Below, in pieces: positions 8,735 to 16,215 of a stretch of 54,167 bases of DNA. How positions within the stretch are numbered: position 1 is the first letter of the stretch; each line of letters opens with the position of its first letter. This DNA is from Caulobacter sp. (GTDB lineage Bacteria; Pseudomonadota; Alphaproteobacteria; Caulobacterales; Caulobacteraceae). The position numbers were made by a program, and so were the translations under genes. Location of the stretch: NCBI GenBank assembly GCA_019636175.1, contig JAHBYC010000016.1, positions 1 to 54,167 of the forward strand, written 5' to 3'. The notes under the pieces are model-generated. The model was given only the letters and a program-made list of their open reading frames with translations. It did not search any database and was not told where the DNA came from.

Positions 8735-9757
8735 ATGAGAGATTTCAAGGGCATGAAGCGGCAACGCGGCCGTAACCGGAACGCCGGTGGCAAGCCGCAG
8801 CAGCACAACGCCAACCGCGCCTACGATTCCAACGGTCCCGAGGGGATCAAGGTTCGCGGCGCCGCCCAGAGCGTTTTCGAGAAATACCAGCAGCTGGCGC
8901 GGGATGCGACGACCAGCGGCGACCGGGTGCTGGCCGAGAACTATCTGCAGCACGCCGAACACTACTTCCGCCTGATCCGGGCGATCCAGCCGACCCGCTC
9001 GGTGTCCGACATCGTCGGGCGCGACAACTACAGCTCGGGCATGGACATCGACTTCGAGGCCGAGCACGAGGAGCCGGCCGAAAACCCCGCCAGCGACGGT
9101 GACGGCGCCTCGCAGCAGGGCGAGGGCGGCGAGGGGGACGAGCGTCCCCGTTTCGACAACAACCGCCAGAACCGCGACCGCGACCAGAACCGCGATGACC
9201 GCCAGCGGTTCGACAACAACCGCCAGAACCGGGACCGCGATCAGAACCGCGACGACCGCGGCCAGTCCGACCAGGGCGGGCGCCGTGACCGCTGGCGCGA
9301 CCGCGACGACCGCTCCCGCGACCAGCAGGGTCGCGATGACCGGCCCCGTGACGACCGGCCCCGCGAAGACCGGCAACGTGATGATCGCCCCCGCGACGAC
9401 CGGTCCCGTGACGACAGCGCCCGTGAAGACGGCGCGAGAGACGAGAGGTCCCGTGACGGCCGCCGCGGCCGCTTTGACCGCAACCGCGATCGCGACGACC
9501 GGGGCGAGGCCCGCGATCCGCTGGCGGTGATCGAACCCCAGGCGGCCCCGCTGGCCCCCGAGCCGAAACCGGAAAGCTCGCCGCGTCTGCGGGGTCAGGA
9601 CGGCGCGGTGTCCGAACTGCCGGGCTTTTTGTCGCGCGGCGCCGAGGCCCGCGACGAGGCGGCGGCGGAAGCCCCCGCCAAGCCCAAGCGCCGCCGCGCG
9701 CCCAAGAGCTTCGAGGGCGCCGAGGCTCCGGCCAAGACGGGCTCCGACGAGGGCTGA
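8735..9757 (+). CDS. DUF4167 domain protein with long Arg/Asp disordered tail
   Basis: The N-terminal 100 residues match DUF4167, found across alphaproteobacteria near prmC: a basic MKRQRGRNRN stretch, then VRGAAQSVFEKYQQLARDA and AENYLQHAEHYFRLI, which look like a small helical fold. From about residue 110 to 340 the chain is disordered, built from RDDR, RDRDQNRDD and similar units, then Pro/Ala-rich with a basic RRRAPK end. Such charged tails are common in RNA- or ribosome-associated proteins, but the function is unknown. The ATG at 8753 is an alternative start. A 213-bp leader separates it from prmC. Confidence 0.85.
   Translation: MRDFKGMKRQRGRNRNAGGKPQQHNANRAYDSNGPEGIKVRGAAQSVFEKYQQLARDATTSGDRVLAENYLQHAEHYFRLIRAIQPTRSVSDIVGRDNYSSGMDIDFEAEHEEPAENPASDGDGASQQGEGGEGDERPRFDNNRQNRDRDQNRDDRQRFDNNRQNRDRDQNRDDRGQSDQGGRRDRWRDRDDRSRDQQGRDDRPRDDRPREDRQRDDRPRDDRSRDDSAREDGARDERSRDGRRGRFDRNRDRDDRGEARDPLAVIEPQAAPLAPEPKPESSPRLRGQDGAVSELPGFLSRGAEARDEAAAEAPAKPKRRRAPKSFEGAEAPAKTGSDEG
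9149..9259 (+). repeat. In-frame tandem duplication (57 bp) in the DUF4167 gene
   Basis: Two adjacent units, 9149-9205 and 9206-9259, encode RFDNNRQNRDRDQNRDDR twice with only synonymous differences. The shorter RDDRPRDDR-type units follow. This shows the disordered tail grows by slippage or recombination. Confidence 0.85.
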
Positions 9758-9825
9758 TTCCCCCCTCTATGGGCGTAGCGACAGCGGTCCGGGCGTTCGA
9801 TTGTGAGCGTCCAGGAGACCGCCGC

Positions 9826-10359
9826 ATGCGCCTATTCGCTACCCTGATCGTCCTTGGCCTGTCCCTGGCGGGACAGCCGGCGCTGGCCTGCGCCGAGCCT
9901 CCCAAGCCCGTCCCGACCGCCTACCGCACGGCAAAACTGGACTGCGGGAGCCGGGGGTCGGCGGATGTCCGCAAGGCCATCCGCGCCCTGCCGCTGGTCC
10001 AGGAGGCGCCGAAGGACCAGCGCGGTTTCTGTCTCTATGTCGGCAAGGCCGGGGACGGACCCTGGCGCCGCTTCGCCGTGGTCGAGTTCCAGGACGGCGC
10101 CTACTGGTGCGGATCGGCGGGATGCCAGGTCGCCGTCTATGTCGAGGACGCGTCGGGGCGTTGGCGCGAGGCCATCAAGCCGGAGCTGTTCAACAACGCC
10201 TACGTCAAGGAATTCGGCTTCCGCATCGACGAGACCCGCACGACCCAGGGCCTGCCGGTGCTGGCGATGCCGCAGGACCTCGACCGGCCGGACCCGGTGT
10301 TCGTCGACTGGACCTTCGATCCCGTCGAGCAGGTCTATTCAGCGCCGGAAGCGCCTTAG
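9826..10359 (+). CDS. Secreted hypothetical protein
   Basis: The 177-residue product starts with a clear Sec signal, MRLFATLIVLGLSLAGQPALA, cleaved before CAEPP, so it is periplasmic. The mature part has four or more Cys (for example LDCGSRG and YWCGSAGCQ), suggesting disulfides. No domain is recognised. The ATG follows AGGAGACCGCCGC; the open frame extends to 9769 without support. Its stop codon overlaps the stop of the convergent amidase gene by four bases. Confidence 0.7.
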   Translation: MRLFATLIVLGLSLAGQPALACAEPPKPVPTAYRTAKLDCGSRGSADVRKAIRALPLVQEAPKDQRGFCLYVGKAGDGPWRRFAVVEFQDGAYWCGSAGCQVAVYVEDASGRWREAIKPELFNNAYVKEFGFRIDETRTTQGLPVLAMPQDLDRPDPVFVDWTFDPVEQVYSAPEAP

Positions 10360-11789
10360 CCCCAAATCGCCGGGCGGCGATCCTTCCACGGCATTTCCTT
10401 CTCCAGCTGGCCGGCGAGGCGGAACAGCGTCCCCTCGTCGGCGTAGCGGGCGGTGAACATCATGGCGATCGGCAGGCCCTCGTCGGCGCTGGCGTGCAGG
10501 GGCAGGGACAGCGAGGGCTGGCCGGTGAAGTTGAACGGCGGAGTGAAGGGGAAGGTGGCGGCCTGGGCCTTGTCGAAGGCCCGCAGGTCGTCGGTCAGGG
10601 TGTCGAGAAACTCGTGCTTTGGCGGGACGGTCCCCAGCACCGGCGAGAGATAGACGTCGAACTGCTCGAAGTTGGCCAGGACCTGGCGGTTGATCAGCCG
10701 CAGCTGCTGCCAGCCCCACATGGCCTGATCGCCGCTGATCCGCTTGCCGGCCTCATAGCCGCGCCGGGCGAGGCCCTCGATCTCGCCTTCACCCGGCTCA
10801 TGGCCGATCTTCTCCACCCAGCGCCGCACCCCGGCCGAGAAGTTGCTGGCCGAGACCAAACCCTGGGCCCGGTAGAGAGCGCGATAGTCGATGCCCAGCC
10901 CCTGCTCGACCACCTCGTGGCCCAGCGCCTTGAGGGTGGCGGCGGTGTCGGCCAGACGGGCGGCGACCTCCGGGCTGATGGGCTTGCCGTTGGGGGTCTC
11001 GCCCGACCAGAAGATGCGCAGCTTGCCGGGGGAGCGGCCGACCTCCTCCAGATAGGGGCGCTCCTTGGCCGGATAGGCATAGGGGCTGGCGGGCTCGGGA
11101 TAGCCGGTGGCGTCCAGCATGGCGGCGCTGTCGCGCACGGTGCGGCTGACGACGTGGTCGACGGAGAAGCCGATAGCGCGGTCATAGTCGTCGCTGCCGT
11201 TGGGATTGCGGTCTCGGGTGGTCTTCATGCCGACCAGCCCGCAGCAGGCGGCCGGGATGCGGATCGAGCCGAGACCATCGCTGGCGTGGGCCAGGGGCAC
11301 CATGCCCGACGCGGTGGCGCTGGCCGCCCCGCCGGAGGAGCCGCCGCTGATCCGGGTCGGGTCCCAGGGATTGGAGCAGGGCCCCAGGCGGCGGCTGGTG
11401 GTGACGCCGGGGATGCCGAACTCCGGAGTGTTGGTCTTGCCGACCAGCACCACCCCGGCGGCCCGGTATCGCTTGACCAGCTCGGTATCTTCGGGATCGG
11501 CGGCAACCTGGGCGAACATCGAGCCGGAGGTGCGTGGCCAGCCCTTCACCGGGGTTCCCAGATCCTTGATCAGGAAGGGGACGCCCTTGAAGGCCCCGTC
11601 GGGCAGGTCGCCGGCGGCGACGGCGCGGGCCTCGTCATAGGCCTTGTGGACCACGGCGTTGAGCGTTCCGTTGTGGCGCTCGATGCGTTCGATGGAGGCT
11701 TCGACAAGCTCCGAGGCCGTGGTCTGGCCTGTCCTGACCAGCTCGGCGAGGCCAAGGCCGTCGTAGTCTGCGTAGTCGGCGAAGGCCAT
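10356..11789 (-). CDS. Amidase (amidase signature family)
   Basis: The 477-residue enzyme has the amidase-signature Ser-cisSer-Lys set: Lys in GVPFLIKDL near residue 75, and the Gly/Ser-rich block GGSSGGAASATASGMVPLA followed by ASDGLGSIRIPAACCGLVG near residues 150-190. It would hydrolyse a carboxamide to acid and ammonia in the cytoplasm; the substrate is not predictable. The usual GGGS just before the nucleophile reads GLGS here, a tolerated variant. The ATG follows GGGAGAAACGGATC. The gene stands alone, convergent with a secreted protein gene. Confidence 0.88.
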   Translation of the reverse strand: MAFADYADYDGLGLAELVRTGQTTASELVEASIERIERHNGTLNAVVHKAYDEARAVAAGDLPDGAFKGVPFLIKDLGTPVKGWPRTSGSMFAQVAADPEDTELVKRYRAAGVVLVGKTNTPEFGIPGVTTSRRLGPCSNPWDPTRISGGSSGGAASATASGMVPLAHASDGLGSIRIPAACCGLVGMKTTRDRNPNGSDDYDRAIGFSVDHVVSRTVRDSAAMLDATGYPEPASPYAYPAKERPYLEEVGRSPGKLRIFWSGETPNGKPISPEVAARLADTAATLKALGHEVVEQGLGIDYRALYRAQGLVSASNFSAGVRRWVEKIGHEPGEGEIEGLARRGYEAGKRISGDQAMWGWQQLRLINRQVLANFEQFDVYLSPVLGTVPPKHEFLDTLTDDLRAFDKAQAATFPFTPPFNFTGQPSLSLPLHASADEGLPIAMMFTARYADEGTLFRLAGQLEKEMPWKDRRPAIWG

Positions 11790-11848
11790 GATCCGTTTCT
11801 CCCGTTTTCTGCTTTTGGAAAGCTTGGCACAGGCGGCGGCCAGCGCAA

Positions 11849-12058
11849 ATCCTCCTCCGCGCGAAGCGCGGGGGAGGGGGACCGCGCGCGAATAGGCGCG
11901 GGGTGGAGGGGGCGGCGCCGGTGGGGCTGCATCGGGCGCCTTCGGGTGCGGCCGTCGACAGCGTCAGGGGTCAGCGGGCTCTCGCCGGCGCTGCCCCCTC
12001 CACCACCGCCTGACGGCGGCGGTCCCCCTCCCCCGTCGCCGTGCGCCGGAGGAGGAAT
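11849..12058. repeat. Long inverted repeat, family B, second copy
   Basis: The same arrangement as at 1661-1861: a left arm with GGGGGAGGGGGACCGCGCG and GGTGGAGGGGGCGGCGC, a variable middle, and a right arm with GCGCTGCCCCCTCCACCACC and GGTCCCCCTCCCCC. It starts right after the stop codon of the aminotransferase gene (12059) and fills the 269-bp gap before the amidase gene. Confidence 0.85.
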
Positions 12059-13324
12059 TTATCGCGCCGACAGGAAAGCCAGCTTCTCCACCGGGCCCAG
12101 GCCGGGCGCATCGCGTTTGAGATCGCTGAACGCCCCCTCGGCGGCGTCGAGGGCGGCGGCGATATCGGCCGGCGTCATCGCCGCGCAGAGGAACATGTTG
12201 TGCCAGGGGTGGACGTAGACGCCGCGGGCCAGCATGGCGCTGGACCAGGCGAAGCCCTTGCGCAGGTCCGGGTCGTCGTCGAACAGGAACAGCGGCATCA
12301 CCGCAGGACCGGTCTGCCGGAAGCCGAAGCCGGCGGCGGCGGCCCGTTCGGCCAGGCCCGTTCGCAGGGTCTCGCCGAGGGCCTGGATGCGTTCCAGATA
12401 GTCGGTCTCCCGCACCAGCCTCAGGGTCTCCAGCCCCGCCGCCATGGCCGCCCCGGCGAACCAGAAGCTGCCGGTGACATAGATGGAGGCGGCGGCGCGG
12501 CGGGCCTTGTCATTGCCCAGCAGGGCGGAGATCGGGTGGCCGTTGGCGATGCATTTGCCCCAGGTCGACAGGTCGGGCGAGACGCCGATGGCCGACCAGC
12601 TGCAGTCCCGCGCCACTCTCAGCCCGGCCCGCACGTCATCGACCACCAGCAGGGCGCCCCGTTCGTCGGCCAGTTCCCGGGCCCGGCGGGCGTAGGCGAG
12701 ATCCGGCGCCGCCTGGTCGATGAAGGCGTCATGGCGGAAGGGGGCGGCGAAGATGGCGGCCAGCTCGTCTCCGGCCGCGGCCACCGCCGCCTCGAGGCTG
12801 GCGATGTCGTTGTAGGCGCAGAGGTGCTGGCAGGCCTTGTCGCTGGCGATCACCCCGGCGGGCCGTGGCGTGCACCAGGGGGCCGCGCCGTGATAGGCGC
12901 CCCGGGCCAGAACCAACCCCTGTCGGCCGGTATGGGCGCGGGCGGTCATCATCGCCATGGTGGTGGCGTCGGTGCCGTTCTTGCAGAACATCGCCCAGTC
13001 GGCGTGGCTGACCATCGCCACCATGGCCTCGGCCAGGGCGACCATTCCCTCGCCGGGACCGGTCAGGGCGTCGCCTTTTTCCAGCTGGCGGACATAGGCG
13101 GCGTCGATGCCCGGATGGGCGTAGCCGAACAGATTGGGCCCGTAGGCGCACATCAGGTCGAGGTAGCGGCGTCCGTCCGCGTCGGTCAGGTGGGCGCCGT
13201 CGCCGCCGGAGAAGAACTGCGGATAGTCGTCGGGCAGCAGGCCGACCGCCTGATGGCCATACATCCCGCCGGGGATCACGGCCTCGGCGCGGCGGCGAAG
13301 GGCCTTGTCGATAGGTCCGGACAT
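12059..13324 (-). CDS. Class III aminotransferase, glutamate-1-semialdehyde mutase-like
   Basis: The 421-residue PLP enzyme resembles glutamate-1-semialdehyde aminomutase: GAHLTDADGRRYLDL, the FCKNGTDATTMAMM substrate-phosphate region, LLVVDDVRAG with the Asp that contacts the pyridine nitrogen, and the PLP Lys in STWGKCIANGHPISALLG. Alphaproteobacteria usually make aminolevulinate by HemA condensation, so a haem role is unlikely; an unknown amino-ketone or amino acid substrate is more likely. The ATG follows CAGGAGCGCCCGCC. The gene is single, with a family B repeat at its 3' end. Confidence 0.85.
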   Translation of the reverse strand: MSGPIDKALRRRAEAVIPGGMYGHQAVGLLPDDYPQFFSGGDGAHLTDADGRRYLDLMCAYGPNLFGYAHPGIDAAYVRQLEKGDALTGPGEGMVALAEAMVAMVSHADWAMFCKNGTDATTMAMMTARAHTGRQGLVLARGAYHGAAPWCTPRPAGVIASDKACQHLCAYNDIASLEAAVAAAGDELAAIFAAPFRHDAFIDQAAPDLAYARRARELADERGALLVVDDVRAGLRVARDCSWSAIGVSPDLSTWGKCIANGHPISALLGNDKARRAAASIYVTGSFWFAGAAMAAGLETLRLVRETDYLERIQALGETLRTGLAERAAAAGFGFRQTGPAVMPLFLFDDDPDLRKGFAWSSAMLARGVYVHPWHNMFLCAAMTPADIAAALDAAEGAFSDLKRDAPGLGPVEKLAFLSAR

Positions 13325-13389
13325 GGCGGGCGCTCCTGACGGCTGAGAGGGTCCACGATAACCCTCACATTCGCCGGAGCAACCGGCGG

Positions 13390-13926
13390 CTATTGCAGCG
13401 AGCGGGCCTCGTCGAGAATCGCCAGGAAGACCTTGAGGTTGGCCTCCAGATTGCGGCGATGGATGCCCTCGTCGAAGATGATGTAGCGGCTGATGGAGAC
13501 GGTGTTGCCCTCGTCCACGGCGACATTGACCACCGGGTAGGAGATCCGCTCGATGGCGGCCTGGGTCTTGGCCGGCGTCTCGTAGCGGACAAGGGCGATC
13601 AGGTCCGCGCCCTGGCAGCGCATGGCCGGGCCGATGCCGGTGCAGGCGGCGCCCTGGATGACGAAGCTGGCGCCGGAGGGGCCCTTGACCACCAGCATCG
13701 GGTCGCCGTTGTCGAGCCGGGTCTCACGGGTGACGGTGAGCCCCATGCCGGTGACGACCGCCTTCATCTCGGCGCTGGTCCAGCTGGCGATGAGGGTTGG
13801 CGCGGGCGCGGGCGTCGCCGGGGCGGAGGGCTTGGGGCCGGGCTGCTGCGCGGCGATCGCGCCGCCGGCCAGAATCAATACGGCGGGCGCCAGCAGGACG
13901 CCCGCGAGGCGGGAAACAGCGCTCAT
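13390..13926 (-). CDS. YbjN-domain secreted protein
   Basis: The 178-residue protein begins with a signal peptide ending about AIAAQ, then a Pro/Ala linker, then a YbjN-like fold: SWTSAEMKAVVTGMGL, FVIQGAACTGIGPAMRCQG and a C-terminal NLEANLKVFLAILDEA helix. YbjN proteins are small, often linked to envelope or stress signalling; no catalytic role is known. The start ATG overlaps the stop of the GNAT gene by one base (TGATG), so the two are translated from one message. Confidence 0.72.
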   Translation of the reverse strand: MSAVSRLAGVLLAPAVLILAGGAIAAQQPGPKPSAPATPAPAPTLIASWTSAEMKAVVTGMGLTVTRETRLDNGDPMLVVKGPSGASFVIQGAACTGIGPAMRCQGADLIALVRYETPAKTQAAIERISYPVVNVAVDEGNTVSISRYIIFDEGIHRRNLEANLKVFLAILDEARSLQ

Positions 13927-14189
13927 CAGGCCGAATGCCTGCGAAGCCAGGCGGCGGCGTAGCTGCAGACGCCGACCACGGTCTCGTTCCGCGACCGGGC
14001 GTCGTCGACCAGACCCTGCATCAGGCGGCCGGAGCTGCCCTTGCCGCGCAGGGCCGGCGGGGCGAAGACATAGTCGATGATCAGGCGGCCATCCTCGCGC
14101 CGATAGTCGGCATAGGCGGTCTCGCCCTCCTCGCTCAGTTCGTATCGGCTGTCGGCGGCGTTGTCGGTGACATGGGTCATGTTGCGCAT
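13926..14189 (-). CDS. Small GNAT family N-acetyltransferase (YjdJ-like)
   Basis: The 87-residue protein fits the minimal acetyltransferase group: a short strand-rich N-terminus, YADYRREDGRLIIDYVFAPP, then ALRGKGSSGRLMQGLVDDAR, which matches the acetyl-CoA pyrophosphate loop (R/Q-x-x-G-x-G/A), and a C-terminal CSYAAAWLRRH. Substrate unknown. The start is the ATG after GAGGCGCTAT; the longer open frame to 14435 overlaps the divergent lipoprotein gene and is not supported. It is first in a two-gene unit with the YbjN gene. Confidence 0.8.
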   Translation of the reverse strand: MRNMTHVTDNAADSRYELSEEGETAYADYRREDGRLIIDYVFAPPALRGKGSSGRLMQGLVDDARSRNETVVGVCSYAAAWLRRHSA

Positions 14190-14259
14190 ATAGCGCCTCG
14201 CGCCGAAGGATGATCCCCGGTATCGTTGATTTGAACGATCACGGATTACGGAGTTCGAT

Positions 14260-14814
14260 ATGCGTGGACTGGGTTCCGGCGCCGCGGCGCTGGCCGTTCT
14301 CATTCTTCTGGCGGGGTGCAACCAGGACAATGACGATGTCGGCGCGGCTGACGATGCGACCGAAACACCGGGTGCGCCGATCGGTCCGCCGCCGCCCAAG
14401 CGCACCCTGGGGCAATGGGAGCACAAGGTGACCATTTATGGCGAGACCCGCACCATGCGGATCTGCCTGGATGAGCGCACCGAGAAGCTGGCGTCCTGGT
14501 GGAACACCGCCTCCAACCCGACCGACTGCTCCAAGCAGGAGTTCAACCGGCAGCCTGACGGCACCTGGACCTTCTACACCGTCTGCCGCACGCGGATGGG
14601 CGGCGAGAGCGCATCGTCCGGCGCGGCGACCGGCGACTTCTCCAAGAGCTATACGGTGATGTCGACCACGACGACCCAGGGCTCGTCCAACCCCCAGGTC
14701 AATGGCGTGCTGGATACCCGGGTCGAGGCCACCTACCTGGGCCCCTGTCCCGCCGGCCAGCGGGGCGGCGATGTCACCCTGCCCAACGGGCAGATTCGCA
14801 ATCTGTTCGAATAG
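14260..14814 (+). CDS. DUF3617-type lipoprotein
   Basis: The 184-residue protein has a lipoprotein signal ending LILLAGC (Cys20), an acidic linker and a DUF3617-like domain: PPPKRTLGQWEHKVTIYG, MRICLDERTE, TDCSKQEFNRQPDGTW and CRTRMGGESASSGAATGDF. The family is periplasmic, with conserved Cys and no known activity. It is divergent from the GNAT gene with about 70 bp between start codons, so their promoters must overlap or abut. It converges on the thiolase gene. Confidence 0.8.
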   Translation: MRGLGSGAAALAVLILLAGCNQDNDDVGAADDATETPGAPIGPPPPKRTLGQWEHKVTIYGETRTMRICLDERTEKLASWWNTASNPTDCSKQEFNRQPDGTWTFYTVCRTRMGGESASSGAATGDFSKSYTVMSTTTTQGSSNPQVNGVLDTRVEATYLGPCPAGQRGGDVTLPNGQIRNLFE

Positions 14815-14890
14815 GTCCTGACCGCCGGGCGCGAGGCTCATCGCGTCCGGGCGTCAATCTGGCCGGGGCTGGTCGCCCGGCGGAACCGGA

Positions 14891-16075
14891 TCAGACCAGC
14901 TCCACCGCCATGGCCGTGGCCTCGCCGCCGCCGATGCACAGGCTGGCCAGGCCGCGCCTGGCGCCCCGGGCCTGCAGCGCCGACAGCAGGGTGGCAAGGA
15001 TCCGCGCGCCCGAGGCGCCGATCGGATGGCCCAGCGCGGTGGCGCCGCCGTTGACGTTGAGCTTCGCCCGGTCGATGCCCAGGTCGCGCTGGGCGATCAT
15101 GGCGACCACGGCGAAGGCCTCGTTGACCTCGAACAGATCGACGTCGTCGACGCTCCAGCCCGCCTTCCGCAACGCCTTGCGCATGGCCGGAACCGGGGCG
15201 GTGGTGAACAGGCCCGGCTCATGGGCGTGGGCGGCGTGGGCGACGACGCGGGCGACCACTGGCAGGCCCAGCTTTTCCGCCACCGAGGCGCGGGTCATCA
15301 CCAGGGCGGCGGCGCCGTCGCTGATCGAGCTGGCGTTGGCGGCGGTGATGGTGCCGTCGGCGGCGAAGGCCGGCTTGAGGGTCGGGATGCGGTCCGGGTC
15401 GCCCTTCAGCGGCTGTTCGTCCTGAGCGACGGTCTCGACGCCCTTGCGGCCCCTGACCTCGACCGGAACCACCTCCCTGGCGAAGGCGCCGCCCTCGACC
15501 GCCACGCGGGCCCGCCGCAGGCTTTCGATGGCGTATTCGTCCTGGTCCTCGCGGGTGAACTGATAGCTGCGGGCGGCGTCCTCGGCGAAGGCGCCCATCA
15601 GCTTGCCGGGGGTGTAGGCGTCCTCCAGCCCGTCGAGATACATGCTGTCGATCACCCGGTCGTGGCCGATGCGGGCGCCGGAGCGATGCTTGGCCAGCAG
15701 GTAGGGGGCGCCCGACATGCTCTCCATGCCGCCGGCGACGATGATGTCGCAACTGCCGGCGAGAAGGGCGTCATGGGCCATGATCGCCGCCTGCATGCCG
15801 CTGCCGCACATCTTGTTGACCGTGCTGGCCTCGACCGAAAGGGGCAGGCCCGCGCCCAGCGCCGCCTGGCGGGCGGGCGCCTGGCCAAGGCCGGCCGGCA
15901 GCACGCAGCCCATGATGATCTGCTCGACCTGATCCCCGGAGACGCCGGCCCGCTCGAGCGCGCCGCGCACGGCGGCGGCGCCAAGGTCGGTCGCCTTGAC
16001 GCTGGACAGAACGCCCTGGAACCCCCCCATTGGGGTGCGCGCGAAGGATGCGATTACGACAGGATCAGTGCTCAT
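14891..16075 (-). CDS. Acetyl-CoA C-acyltransferase (thiolase)
   Basis: The 394-residue protein has all thiolase catalytic elements: nucleophilic Cys in STVNKMCGSGMQAA near residue 88, NEAFA, GHPIGASGARI with the catalytic His, and the second Cys in CIGGGEATAM. It could cleave 3-ketoacyl-CoA or condense two acetyl-CoA; the length and the SGMQAA/GHPIGASG version look like the biosynthetic acetoacetyl-CoA thiolase group, but the distinction is not certain. It stands apart from the beta-oxidation genes at 27-32 kb and is divergent from the coiled-coil lipoprotein gene. Confidence 0.92.
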   Translation of the reverse strand: MSTDPVVIASFARTPMGGFQGVLSSVKATDLGAAAVRGALERAGVSGDQVEQIIMGCVLPAGLGQAPARQAALGAGLPLSVEASTVNKMCGSGMQAAIMAHDALLAGSCDIIVAGGMESMSGAPYLLAKHRSGARIGHDRVIDSMYLDGLEDAYTPGKLMGAFAEDAARSYQFTREDQDEYAIESLRRARVAVEGGAFAREVVPVEVRGRKGVETVAQDEQPLKGDPDRIPTLKPAFAADGTITAANASSISDGAAALVMTRASVAEKLGLPVVARVVAHAAHAHEPGLFTTAPVPAMRKALRKAGWSVDDVDLFEVNEAFAVVAMIAQRDLGIDRAKLNVNGGATALGHPIGASGARILATLLSALQARGARRGLASLCIGGGEATAMAVELV

Positions 16076-16215
16076 TGCGGATGTCCGACAGGTTCAGCCC
16101 GGGTTCAGGCGACTTGTGGTCATGTGCGTCACCAATCGCTTCGCCGCAAGTCCCGGCGCGGCCCAGACGAGACGACGGCCGCGGCCGAACCGGCTCAGCC
16201 AGAGGAGTATTCGAG

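Noticed and set aside
10107-12218. 703-codon open frame on the plus strand
   Set aside because: It overlaps the secreted protein gene, the amidase gene on the other strand and a repeat. The amidase motifs show which strand codes.
12059-13324. Assignment of the aminotransferase as hemL for haem synthesis
   Set aside because: Alphaproteobacteria usually use the glycine-succinyl-CoA route, and no glutamyl-tRNA reductase gene is near. The protein is only a relative of the aminomutase.
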